A DNA stretch of 64,000 nucleotides from Skermanella mucosa (GTDB taxonomy: Bacteria; Pseudomonadota; Alphaproteobacteria; Azospirillales; Azospirillaceae). Location: contig NZ_CP086106.1 in the NCBI RefSeq assembly GCF_016765655.2, forward strand, positions 211,001-275,000. The letters are read 5' to 3'. Shown here piece by piece: positions 43,734 through 52,114 of this stretch. The notes below the pieces were generated by a model. The model worked only from the letters and a program-made list of their open reading frames with translations. It ran no database searches and was not told where the DNA came from. Position numbers and translations under genes: made by a program. Within the stretch, counting starts at the first letter, position 1; each line of letters starts with the position of its first letter.

Positions 43734-44267
43734 TCACTGCGCAGGGCCGTTGAAGCGGGGATCGTTCAGGAAAGGATTGTCGCGGTCGTTGCCGCCGCCC
43801 TGACGCTGTTGGGCGGATGGGCCAGGGTTGCGAGGATCGCTGTCGCGCTGGAAGCGGGGATCGTTCAGGAAGGGGTTGTCGCGGTCGTTGCGGTCCATGG
43901 TCCGGTTGCGTTCGGCATCCCGGCGCCGTTCGGCGGCCAGCCCCGGGTTGGGTGGAGGGTTGTCGCGCTGGACGCGAGGTTGCGGCATGTAGCGGCTGTC
44001 GCGGTCATGGCGATGCCAGTCACGGTCGCGCCGGCCCCAGCGGTCGTGCCGATCCCAGGGGTCTTGCCGGGCATACTGTTGCCGCTCGACGGCCGCCCCC
44101 AGTGCTACGCAGGCACGCCGGTTCCCGGCTTGGCAGGCCCAGCGAAGGTCCTGAACCTGGCTTCGGCCGGAGTATCCACCCCGGTCCGAAGAATAGCGTT
44201 CGCCGGAGGTCGGCACACAGGACATGACCAGAAGCGACAAGATGACGAGTGCGCTGCGCGCGTTCAT
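43734..44267 (-). CDS. Putative lipoprotein, Arg/Asp-rich with internal repeats (177 aa)
   Basis: The signal ends in the lipobox VMSC (Cys at 17). Mature sequence is dominated by Arg, Asp, Asn, Gln and Pro. The string NDRDNPFLNDPRF occurs twice near the C-terminus, from a DNA repeat of about 40 bp (43754-43793 and 43851-43890). The WACQAGNRRACVALG segment has a Cys pair. No enzymatic motif; a disordered envelope protein is likely. It is upstream of nothing on its own strand and separated from phnF by 78 bp. Confidence 0.6.
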   Translation of the reverse strand: MNARSALVILSLLVMSCVPTSGERYSSDRGGYSGRSQVQDLRWACQAGNRRACVALGAAVERQQYARQDPWDRHDRWGRRDRDWHRHDRDSRYMPQPRVQRDNPPPNPGLAAERRRDAERNRTMDRNDRDNPFLNDPRFQRDSDPRNPGPSAQQRQGGGNDRDNPFLNDPRFNGPAQ

Positions 44268-44345
44268 GACATTGCCTGAAAATCAGATGCACAATTACAT
44301 GAACAGCTGGCCAAAATAATAATTCCGGGATGGAGCCGCGATGGC

Positions 44346-45068
44346 TCACCCGTCCACCACCACCTGCACCCGGTTCCCGGCGAACCGTGCCACGCCGAAT
44401 TCCAGCGGTCGGCCGACTGGGTCGATGTTGACCGCCTCGGTCACCAGGACCGGGGTCGTCCGCGCGATCCTCAGGTGGCGCATTTCGTAGCTGTCGGGAA
44501 GCCGCGCGGTCACCCGCGTGGTCTTGCGGGTGTAGTCCGGAACCCCCAGCCGGCGCAGCGTCTCGGTGATCCGGCCGGCCTCGTGGTACGTGGCGATCAG
44601 GTCGGGGAAGCGCGCCTCCGCGAAATGGTGCGCCGCGATGCCGATCGGCTGGCCGTCGGCCAGAGACAGCAGTTCGACCAGTGCCACCGGGTCGCCGACC
44701 GCCAGGCCCAGCGCCCTGGCCGCGGCGGCGTCGGCCGGAATCACCGCCGCGCGGAGCACCTCGCCCGACGGAGTGCGCGCCTGCCTGCGGATGTTCTCGC
44801 TGAAGCGGGTCCGCTCCGTCAGCGGATAGTCGATCACGCCCTCCTGCACGAAGGTGCCGCGGCCCTGCTCGATCCGCACCAGCCCCTGGTCCTGGAGCAG
44901 GGCGCAGGCCCGCCGGACGGTGTGCCGGTTGACCCCGAAGCGGGCGGCCAGCTCCTCCTCGGTGGCGAGGCGGCTTCCGGGCGGAAAGGTGCCGCGCTCG
45001 ATGTCCCCATGCAGTTCTTCGGCGATCTGGCGCCACAGGGCGATGCCGGCGCCGCGGTCGAGGTTCAT
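44346..45068 (-). CDS. phnF: Phosphonate-operon regulator PhnF, GntR/HutC type (240 aa)
   Basis: GntR winged HTH (residues 8-75: ALWRQIAEELHGDI, LATEEELAARFGVNRHTVRRACALL) is followed by a UTRA ligand domain (about 95-235). The FSENIRRQARTPSGEV region after the HTH is typical of the HutC subfamily. Divergence from phnM across 119 bp with a palindrome in the gap is the standard autoregulated arrangement. It probably represses phnM until phosphate is low or a phosphonate intermediate is present. Confidence 0.88.
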   Translation of the reverse strand: MNLDRGAGIALWRQIAEELHGDIERGTFPPGSRLATEEELAARFGVNRHTVRRACALLQDQGLVRIEQGRGTFVQEGVIDYPLTERTRFSENIRRQARTPSGEVLRAAVIPADAAAARALGLAVGDPVALVELLSLADGQPIGIAAHHFAEARFPDLIATYHEAGRITETLRRLGVPDYTRKTTRVTARLPDSYEMRHLRIARTTPVLVTEAVNIDPVGRPLEFGVARFAGNRVQVVVDG

Positions 45069-45148
45069 GGAGGCTGCGTCCCCGGTAAGGTTGCCGATAT
45101 GGATTGTTTACATCGCCGCCGCCGCTTCACATACTCGGGCATCGGCAG

Positions 45149-45160
45149 TCATCTAGATGA
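45149..45160. promoter_or_regulatory. Palindromic operator candidate for PhnF
   Basis: TCATCTAGATGA is a perfect palindrome centred on TCTAGA, matching the TnTAnA-type core of GntR/HutC operators, 27 bp before the phnM ATG. The CTAG core is otherwise rare in this DNA. Confidence 0.6.
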
Positions 45161-45187
45161 ATCCCTTCATAGACGGTTCGCGAGGGC

Positions 45188-46324
45188 ATGGAAACCAACA
45201 TCACCAATGCCCGCATCGTCGGGCGCGACGGCATCGCGACCGGCAGCCTCTCGATCCGCGACGGCGTGATCGCGGCGATCGACGACTCGGCCGGCACCCT
45301 TCCCGGCGCGCTGGACTTCGAAGGCGATTTCCTGCTGCCCGGCCTGATCGAGATGCATACCGACAACCTGGAAAAGCATTTCTCGCCGCGCCCCGGCGTG
45401 ATGTGGCCGTCGCCTAAGGCCGCGGTGATCGCCCATGACCTCCAGGTCGCCGGCGCCGGCATCACCACCGTGTTCGACGCGGTGTCGGTCGGCGACTATG
45501 ACAGCGGCGGGGAGCGGCGGCGGATGCTGGCCGACGCGGTCTGGGCCATCGGCACCTGCGCCGGGCAGGGCCTGCTGCGCGCCGACCATCTGATCCACCT
45601 GCGCTGCGAGGTCTCCGACGCCGGCGTGGTGGAGATCTTCGAGCAGTTCGCCGACCATCCCCTGCTGCGGCTGGTGTCGCTGATGGACCACACGCCGGGG
45701 CAGCGGCAATGGGCGGAAATGTCCAAGTACCGCCTGTTCTACCGATCCAAGAACTGGACCGAGGCGGAGTTCCAGGCCCATCTGGACAGCAGGATCGACA
45801 GCCAGCACCGCTACGCCCGCCTGCACCGCGACCGGATCCTGGAACTGGCCCGCCCGCGGGCATTGCGGCTGGCGAGCCACGACGACACCACCGAGGATCA
45901 TATCGCCGAGGCGGTGGCCGCCGGCATCACGATCTCGGAGTTCCCGACGACCCTCCACGCGGCCCAGGCCGCGCGGCAGGCCGGCATGCAGGTGATCATG
46001 GGCGCCCCCAACCTGGTGCGCGGCGGCTCCCATTCCGGCAACGCCTCGGCGGCGGAACTGGCGGGGCAGGGGCTGCTGGACGGGCTCTCGTCGGACTATG
46101 TGCCGGCGAGCCTGCTGCATGCCGCGTTCCTGCTCCATGGCGCCGTCGGCGTCCCGCTGCACGGGGCGATCGCCACGGTGACCGCCAACATGGCCGACAT
46201 GCTGGGCCTGCCCGACCGCGGGGTGATCGAGCCGGGCCGCCGCGCCGACCTGATCCGGGTCAGGCTCGACGGCGACCTGCCGGTGGTGCTGACGGTCTGG
46301 CGCGAGGGCCGGCGCGTCGTCTGA
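45188..46324 (+). CDS. phnM: PhnM, ribose-1-methylphosphonate-triphosphate diphosphatase (378 aa)
   Basis: Amidohydrolase-fold member with LPGLIEMHTDNLEKHF (metal His pair), RLVSLMDHTPGQRQW, LASHDDTTEDHI and GLSSDYVPASLLHAAF. In the C-P lyase pathway PhnM removes diphosphate from ribose-1-phosphonate triphosphate. Unusually, no phnGHIJKL genes are beside it in this window; only phnF is. Either the rest lies elsewhere or this copy serves another phospho-sugar reaction. Its stop is 4 bp from the convergent DUF1289 gene. Confidence 0.92.
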   Translation: METNITNARIVGRDGIATGSLSIRDGVIAAIDDSAGTLPGALDFEGDFLLPGLIEMHTDNLEKHFSPRPGVMWPSPKAAVIAHDLQVAGAGITTVFDAVSVGDYDSGGERRRMLADAVWAIGTCAGQGLLRADHLIHLRCEVSDAGVVEIFEQFADHPLLRLVSLMDHTPGQRQWAEMSKYRLFYRSKNWTEAEFQAHLDSRIDSQHRYARLHRDRILELARPRALRLASHDDTTEDHIAEAVAAGITISEFPTTLHAAQAARQAGMQVIMGAPNLVRGGSHSGNASAAELAGQGLLDGLSSDYVPASLLHAAFLLHGAVGVPLHGAIATVTANMADMLGLPDRGVIEPGRRADLIRVRLDGDLPVVLTVWREGRRVV

Positions 46325-46328
46325 GACC

Positions 46329-46517
46329 CTACTTCTTCTTGTCCTTGCCCTTGAGGTGGGTCTCGCGGACCCGGCGGTTGATGGCGTCCTTCTCCTCGTC
46401 GGAGAAGGACTTCCACGCCTTCACTTCGGTCCGGGTGCGGCCGCAGCCTTTGCAGACCTTGTCGCTGTCGTACTTGCAGACGTCGGTGCAGGGGTTCCTG
46501 GTTTTCAGCTTTGCCAT
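46329..46517 (-). CDS. DUF1289 small Cys-rich protein (62 aa)
   Basis: The motif PCTDVCKYDSDKVCKGCGRT has the four Cys of DUF1289 proteins (probable metal site), followed by EVKAWKSFSDEEKDAINRRV and a Lys-rich tail. Function unknown. Its start overlaps the opgH 3' end by 13 nt, so it is expressed with the glucan operon. Confidence 0.85.
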   Translation of the reverse strand: MAKLKTRNPCTDVCKYDSDKVCKGCGRTRTEVKAWKSFSDEEKDAINRRVRETHLKGKDKKK

Positions 46518-48436
46518 GATTCCCTGATGCCGGATTGCTGCCCGTTCTTCAGGTCGCCTTTACCTGAACCACGGGGAGACCAGTTGGTCAGGCTCTGCTC
46601 GATGATCGCGCTGGGCCGGGTCGGCGGCACCCGCAGGATGCCGGCGGCATCCATGTCGGGAATGGGCTCCGCCTCGGCCGCCGCCAAGCGGCGCAGTTCG
46701 GCCGGCGGGTCGGTTTCCTCCGGCGTCAGGAACAGGCCGGCGCGGCGCGCCGCCTGGCCGGCGTCGGTCCGGCTGGTCCAGACGGTCAGCCAGACCGACA
46801 GGACGAGGCCGGTGATGACCGGCACCAGCCACCAGAAGAAGTCCGGCGCCACGTTCAGCACCAAGGCGCCCCAGGCGAGGCCCAGCGCCACGTGAAGCCC
46901 GTTCCGGCCCAACGCCTCGCGGAAGCTCAGGCCGCGCTCGCCGCGCGCCTGGGCGTTCCAGGTCACGCTGCGGCCCATCAGGGTCGCAACGACGAAATGG
47001 GTGTGGAACAGCATCATGGCCGGCGCCAGCAACATGGAGAACAGCAGTTCCAGGAAAGCGCTGCCCCACAGCTTGCCGGCCCCGCCGAAACCGCGCCGGA
47101 GCGTCGGGTCCGCCACCGTCAGGATCAGGCTGTACAGCTTGGGCAGCAGCAGGATCGCGATGGTGACGCCGAACAGCGAGATGGTCTCCGCCATCTTCGA
47201 GACCGGCCAGTCCGGGAACAGGTTGTAGCCGGGCTGGAAATAGCTGTGGCCGGTCACCGTCTGGTGCAGGATGTCGACCGTGCTGAGCGTCAGCAGCAGC
47301 AGCCACAGCGGCGACGAGACATAGCCCAGTACGCCCATGATCAGGTGGAGCCGGCTCAGGGGATGCAGGCCGCGGGTCGGCAGCAGGCGCAGGTGCTGCA
47401 GGTTGCCCTGGCACCAACGGCGGTCGCGCACGGCATAGTCGATGCTGTTCGGCGGCAGCTCCTCGAAGCTTCCGCCCAGCTCCGGCACGATCCAGACCTG
47501 CCACCCGGCGCGCCGCATCAGCGCCGCCTCGACGAAATCGTGGCTCAGGATCTCGCCGCCCAGCGGCGCCTGGCCCGACAGCACCGGCAGCCCGCAATGC
47601 TCGATGAAGGCGCCGGTCCGGATGATCGCGTTGTGGCCCCAGTAGTTGCCCTCGCCGAGCTGCCACCAGGACAGGCCGCTCGCCAGCGCCGGGCCGTACA
47701 GCCGGCTGCCGAACTGGAGGATGCGGCCGAACAGGGTCTCCTGGTTCACCGGCGCCGGCAGGGTCTGGATGATGCCGGTGCCGGGGTTGTCCTGCATCAG
47801 CTTGGACAGCGCCACCATGGTGTCGCCCGACATCACGCTGTCGGCGTCGAGCACCAGCATGTGGTCGTATGCGGCTCCCCACTGGCGCAGGAAATCTGCG
47901 ATGTTGCCGGCCTTCCGGCCGGTATTGTCCTCGCGCCGGCGGTAGAAGATGCGCCCCTCGCCGCCGACCCGGCGGCACAGCGCCGCCCAGCCGGCCTCCT
48001 CGGCCTGCGCGATCTCAGGCTTGCGGGTGTCGCTGAGGACGAACAGGTCGAAATGCCGGTCCTCCCCGGTGCCTTGGAGCGAGCGCCAGCTCGCCTCCAG
48101 CCCGGCGAAGACCCGGTCGGGATCCTCGTTGTAGATCGGCATGATGATCGCCGTCCGGGCGGTCAGGTCCACCGGCCTGGTCGGGTCCAGGCCGGCGGGG
48201 TCGCGCCCGACCAGCCGTACCAGGAAGCCCACGGTCGCCGTCCAGAACGAGGTGGAGATCCAGGCGAAGCTGATCGTGAACAGGGCGAAGATCGCCATCT
48301 CGATCGCGGTGAAGCCGTTGGCCCTGAGCACGTCGGCCATCAGGTACGAGGCCGCCAACGTGGACAGGATCACCAGCGCGAAATAAAGCGTCCGGCGCCA
48401 GAGCGCCGTGCGCCGGAGGGTCTTGGCGTCTGACAT
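46505..48436 (-). CDS. opgH: Osmoregulated periplasmic glucan glucosyltransferase (643 aa)
   Basis: OpgH/MdoH polymerises UDP-glucose into the beta-1,2 glucan backbone across the inner membrane. The sequence shows two N-terminal helices, a GT2 catalytic domain with IIMPIYNEDPDRV, the DxD LDADS, SHDFVEAALMRRAG and RRWCQGNLQHLRL (Q/RxxRW), and then several helices (about residues 365-540). AAGGA precedes the ATG. It lies 42 bp after opgD. Confidence 0.93.
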   Translation of the reverse strand: MSDAKTLRRTALWRRTLYFALVILSTLAASYLMADVLRANGFTAIEMAIFALFTISFAWISTSFWTATVGFLVRLVGRDPAGLDPTRPVDLTARTAIIMPIYNEDPDRVFAGLEASWRSLQGTGEDRHFDLFVLSDTRKPEIAQAEEAGWAALCRRVGGEGRIFYRRREDNTGRKAGNIADFLRQWGAAYDHMLVLDADSVMSGDTMVALSKLMQDNPGTGIIQTLPAPVNQETLFGRILQFGSRLYGPALASGLSWWQLGEGNYWGHNAIIRTGAFIEHCGLPVLSGQAPLGGEILSHDFVEAALMRRAGWQVWIVPELGGSFEELPPNSIDYAVRDRRWCQGNLQHLRLLPTRGLHPLSRLHLIMGVLGYVSSPLWLLLLTLSTVDILHQTVTGHSYFQPGYNLFPDWPVSKMAETISLFGVTIAILLLPKLYSLILTVADPTLRRGFGGAGKLWGSAFLELLFSMLLAPAMMLFHTHFVVATLMGRSVTWNAQARGERGLSFREALGRNGLHVALGLAWGALVLNVAPDFFWWLVPVITGLVLSVWLTVWTSRTDAGQAARRAGLFLTPEETDPPAELRRLAAAEAEPIPDMDAAGILRVPPTRPSAIIEQSLTNWSPRGSGKGDLKNGQQSGIRESWQS

Positions 48437-48478
48437 GGACGTTTTTCCTTCGGAAATGCAGTGCAGCTTTGTCGGGAA

Positions 48479-50098
48479 TCAGGCGGGCGACCAGAGATAG
48501 ACCCAGGTCTCGCTGATCGCCTGCCCGCGCAGGCGCAGCACGCAGCGCATGTCGGCCGGCCTGCCGTCGGGCAGCAGGTCGAAGAAGACCCGCCAGCCGC
48601 CGGTCTCCCCGTTGCGGTGGGCGATCACCGGCCGAAGCTCGCCGGCCGTGGTCGTGACGACGGCCTCCACCGGCTGCTCGGGCCGCAGGGCTTCCAACTC
48701 GCCGCCCTGGAACTCCAGCACGAAATGGCGTCCATCCTCCGGCAGGTCGGGCCGCCCCGGCACCCGCGCCGACCCGATCCGGGTGGAGATCACGCGGGCC
48801 AGTGGCGGCTGACCGGGCGTCTCCAGCACCGAGCGCAGGCGGTAGGCGAAGTCCAGCCCCTCGCCGGCGCGGACCGGGCGCTCGGGCACCCAGTAGGCCG
48901 CGATATTGTCGTTGATCTCCTCCTCGGTCGGGATCTCGACCAGCTCGATCCGTCCCTTGCCCCACTCTCCGGCCGGCTCGACCCAGTAGCTGGGCCGCCG
49001 GTGGTAAAGCGATTCGAGGTCCTGGTAGTGGCCGAAGTCGCGGTCCCGCTGGACCACGCCGAAGCGCCGCGGGTTCTCGTCGCTGAACGAGCTGACCCGC
49101 AGGTCCCGGGGATTGGTCAGCGGCCGCCAGATCCACTCGCCGCGCCCGGTCTCGATCTGCAGTCCGTCGCCGTCATGCACCTCCGGCCGGAAATCGTCGA
49201 AGGTGCGGGTCCGGTTCTCCCCGAAGAAGAACATGCTGGTCAGCGGCGCTACGCCCAGCTTGGCGATGTCGCGGCGCGGGTAGACCGATGCCGTCACGTC
49301 CGCCTGGGTATCGGTGCCGGGGTGCAGCACGAAACGGTAGGCTCCCGTGGCGCTCCGGCTGTCGAGGAGGGCGTAGAGAGTCAGCTGGGTCGCGTCGGCG
49401 CCCGGCTCCTCGATCCAGAACTCCCGGAAGGCGGGGAAGTCCTCGCCGCTCGGCGCCGCGGTGTCCACCGCCAGCCCGCGCGCGGAATTGCCGTAGATCT
49501 GGTTGCGGCCGAGGATCCGGAAATAGCTGGCGCCGAGGAAGACCGCCAGCTCGTCGGCATAATCCGGCCGGTTCAGCGGATAATGGATCCGGAACCCGGC
49601 GAAACCCAGGTCGGCCGGCAGGTCGCCGCCGAACCGGTTGGCGCCGTAGTCGAACATGCCGGGACGGTACTCGACCAGGTTGGCCCGGCCCTCCTGCAGC
49701 AGGTTGATCCGCACCGGGCGCTGGTAGAGGAAGCCCAGATGGAAGAACTGGAGCTGGAACAGCTTGTCGCCGCGCCAGACCGCCTGGTCCGGCTTGAACC
49801 GGATATCGCGGTACTGGTCGTAGGACAGGTCGCGCAGAGGCTGCGGCACCCGCCCCTGGTCGTCCGAATAGTCCCGCTCCGCCAGATCGCGCGCGAGACC
49901 CTGCACCGTCTCGAAGGTGAACGCGGGAGCGGGCGCGGCCGGCGTCCCCGGCGCGGTTCCCTGCTGCGGGCCGGCGTCCTGGGCCAGGGCGGGCCCGAAC
50001 GGCAGCAGGCCGGCGGCACCGGCGCCGGCCGTGGCGAGCAGGAATTTGCGGCGGTCGAAACCCGGCGAAGGGCGCGGGCGGAGCGGTTCGTCGTTCAT
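48479..50098 (-). CDS. opgD: Periplasmic glucan biosynthesis protein OpgD/OpgG (539 aa)
   Basis: The N-terminus FDRRKFLLATAGAGAAGLLPFG is a Tat signal, which favours OpgD over the Sec-exported OpgG. The rest is the MdoG family fold: FTFETVQGLARDLAE, AVWRGDKLFQLQFFHLGFLY, FFFGENRTRTFDDFRPEVHDGDG, EWIWRPLTNP. The family acts in the periplasm in branching or modifying the glucan. The ATG at 50098 follows AGGATAC. It is the first gene of the opgD-opgH-DUF1289 operon. Confidence 0.92.
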   Translation of the reverse strand: MNDEPLRPRPSPGFDRRKFLLATAGAGAAGLLPFGPALAQDAGPQQGTAPGTPAAPAPAFTFETVQGLARDLAERDYSDDQGRVPQPLRDLSYDQYRDIRFKPDQAVWRGDKLFQLQFFHLGFLYQRPVRINLLQEGRANLVEYRPGMFDYGANRFGGDLPADLGFAGFRIHYPLNRPDYADELAVFLGASYFRILGRNQIYGNSARGLAVDTAAPSGEDFPAFREFWIEEPGADATQLTLYALLDSRSATGAYRFVLHPGTDTQADVTASVYPRRDIAKLGVAPLTSMFFFGENRTRTFDDFRPEVHDGDGLQIETGRGEWIWRPLTNPRDLRVSSFSDENPRRFGVVQRDRDFGHYQDLESLYHRRPSYWVEPAGEWGKGRIELVEIPTEEEINDNIAAYWVPERPVRAGEGLDFAYRLRSVLETPGQPPLARVISTRIGSARVPGRPDLPEDGRHFVLEFQGGELEALRPEQPVEAVVTTTAGELRPVIAHRNGETGGWRVFFDLLPDGRPADMRCVLRLRGQAISETWVYLWSPA

Positions 50099-50311
50099 GT
50101 ATCCTGACTGGATCCGGTGGTGGACGATGCAGGCCATGGCGGCCCGTACATCCGGGAAGAAAAACACTCAACGCTGTTAATTAGTCCCGGGATGCATGAC
50201 AAAAAAGGGCTGCCTCTGATTATGGCGGCGTTGCGGCCAAAGCATGGCGAGTAGCCGCGACAGAGTTGCCGGATCTGGTTGCAAGCGTTTGGAAGGCTAT
50301 ATGTTACCGTC

Positions 50312-51010
50312 ATGCTCAGGTTCTTGCTTTTTCTTGTCGGCGTCATGGCGGGTGCTGCCGCAGCATTGATCTATGCTGGGTTGGTGACGGTACCGCCTTC
50401 GTGGACCCCTTGGGGGCCGCTCGACCTGACGGAAGAGCCCGGGGCTTTCACGAGAATCCAGCTCGCCGGATTGAAGGAGGAGCCCGGCGCATGCTTCGCA
50501 GCACTGGAGCGGGCCGGCGTCGGCGCGGTGCCCCAGCCGCGGCGGCCGGTCGAGAACGGCTGCGGGCTGGTCGATACCGCCCGCGTCGGCCAGGTCGCGG
50601 CCGCCTACAGCAGCGGGTTCGTCGCGACCTGCCCCCTGATCGCGGCGCTCTACCTGTTCGAGCGACATGTGCTGGACCCGGCGGCACGGCTTCACCTGGA
50701 TAGCGGCGTGGCGCGGGTCAACCATGTCGGCACCTACAATTGCCGGAACGTCTATGGCCGGACGGTGGGGCGGCGCAGCGAGCATGCGACCGCCAATGCG
50801 ATCGACATACGGGGCTTCGTGCTGGACGACGGCAGGATCGTCTCGCTGGCCCGCCACTGGGGCGATGCCCGGAGCGCGGAAGGAGCCTTCCTGCGCGAGG
50901 TGAACGACGGTGCCTGCCGCTTCTTCAATGCCGTGCTGGGGCCGGATTACAACGCGGCCCACCGCGACCATTTCCACCTGGACATGGGGCGCTGGCGCGT
51001 CTGCCGGTGA
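50312..51010 (+). CDS. Extensin-like C-terminal domain protein (232 aa)
   Basis: One N-terminal helix (2-22) anchors an extensin-like_C domain: CGLVDTARVGQVAAAY, ATCPLIAALYLFERHVL, VGTYNCRNVYGR, SEHATANAIDIRGF and HRDHFHLDMG. The His/Asp/His pattern is like the zinc site of M15-type peptidases, so action on cell-wall peptides is plausible. The start with the best fit to a signal anchor is the ATG at 50312; the ribosome site is weak. Confidence 0.8.
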   Translation: MLRFLLFLVGVMAGAAAALIYAGLVTVPPSWTPWGPLDLTEEPGAFTRIQLAGLKEEPGACFAALERAGVGAVPQPRRPVENGCGLVDTARVGQVAAAYSSGFVATCPLIAALYLFERHVLDPAARLHLDSGVARVNHVGTYNCRNVYGRTVGRRSEHATANAIDIRGFVLDDGRIVSLARHWGDARSAEGAFLREVNDGACRFFNAVLGPDYNAAHRDHFHLDMGRWRVCR

Positions 51011-51078
51011 CGATGCTGCAAGGCAAAAGATCGGGATATGCCGTCTGCGGCAGGAAAGCGGGGCAGGAATTCGGCAAT

Positions 51079-51103
51079 AAAAAAGCCCCGGCGCTGCCGA
51101 GGC
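51079..51103 (-). terminator. Rho-independent terminator on the minus strand
   Basis: GCCTCGGC-AGC-GCCGGGGC (one wobble pair) followed by TTTTTT on the minus strand. The only transcript it can end comes from the 51.1-51.4 kb intergenic DNA. Confidence 0.8.
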
Positions 51104-51170
51104 CTAATCTTGGACTTTCTGGAACGATCTTCTTTTGGATCGTCTGATCTAGTCTCAAGCTCCTTTTGAG
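51079..51170 (-). ncRNA. Candidate trans-acting sRNA with three hairpins
   Basis: On the minus strand, CTCAA-(AAGGAGC)-TTGAG (51170-51154), ACGATC-(CAAAAGAA)-GATCGT (51143-51124) and a terminator stem with T-run (51103-51079) occur in series, with no protein frame and no upstream gene on that strand. The first loop displays AAGGAGC, a Shine-Dalgarno-like sequence. The 5' end is probably between 51170 and 51260; a perfect palindrome AGTCATATGACT (51269-51280) lies just upstream. Confidence 0.5.
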
Positions 51171-51486
51171 AGCGTTTCTTCCCTGTTCGATGGCCGCTTT
51201 TAATCAAGCAGTCCGTTTGGTGTGAGCATTTCTTAACAGAATTTCGTCATGCTTTTAAACCGGCAATAAGTCATATGACTTTCGGCGGGGCTCCCAGGTC
51301 CGGCCGATCCGGCGATGCCGGTGTCCGGTCTGAAGGATGGCCCCTAAGCCTTGCATATTAGGAGAATTTTTGTGATTTATGAGCCTTATTGGTCGCTGAT
51401 GGATGGCGGGTTTCCACCGTCAGGATTCATGTCGTGATTTTTTGGTCGAAACAGGACCGCACGGTTTAGATTTGTTGAGGTATAGC

Positions 51487-52011
51487 ATGGCTCGTCAAGG
51501 CCGGGCGGCGGTCGCCGCCCCGTTGCTTTTCCTGCTGTTCGCCGGGCTTGCCGGTCCGGCGGCGGTCCCGGCCGTGGCGCAGCCCCTGCCGCCGGCATCC
51601 GGTTCCAACGCTCCCGGCAACGGCGCCCCTGGCATTCCCCCCGACGTGCTGACGATTCCCCAGCTCCCGGTCCCGCCGAGCAGCAGTTTCGCGATCGACG
51701 ACACGGTCCTGGTCGGCAACGACGACGACTGGACCGGCCAGGTCATCCTGAACGCCCCCTATTCCGTCATCCAGGTGACCCAGTTCTACCGGACCGAGAT
51801 GCCCAAGATGGGCTGGGCGGAAACCGCCATCGTCCGCGCCCGCCGCACCTCGATCTCCTTCGTGCGCGACCAGCGCGTGGCGACCATCCGGATCAGCATC
51901 CAGAAGGACGACACCAAGCGGACCGACATCGACGTGGTGGTCTCGCCGATCCAGACCAAGCTCGCGCCGGGGGGCGGCGGCGCCTCGGTCCCGGTGCCGC
52001 GCCTCAAGTAG
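51487..52011 (+). CDS. Exported hypothetical protein (174 aa)
   Basis: A signal peptide (about 1-31, cleaved near AVAQPLPPA) is followed by a Pro/Gly-rich linker and a folded domain (about 75-160): LVGNDDDWTGQVILNAPYS, VTQFYRTEMPKMGWAETAIVRARRT and ATIRISIQKDDTKRTDIDVVV. The domain layout (strand, helix with FYR.EMP..GW, strands) recurs in envelope proteins of unknown role in related bacteria. Chosen start is the ATG at 51487. The 475-bp gap upstream holds only the candidate sRNA. Confidence 0.65.
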   Translation: MARQGRAAVAAPLLFLLFAGLAGPAAVPAVAQPLPPASGSNAPGNGAPGIPPDVLTIPQLPVPPSSSFAIDDTVLVGNDDDWTGQVILNAPYSVIQVTQFYRTEMPKMGWAETAIVRARRTSISFVRDQRVATIRISIQKDDTKRTDIDVVVSPIQTKLAPGGGGASVPVPRLK

Positions 52012-52114
52012 CGGCGGGTTCCCCTCATCGATCGCTTGCGCGGAGGCGGCCAGTCGGGTCACATCGGGGCCTGACCGGCGGAACAGCCGGAGCGAACAAC
52101 CGAGGGGGACTCCC

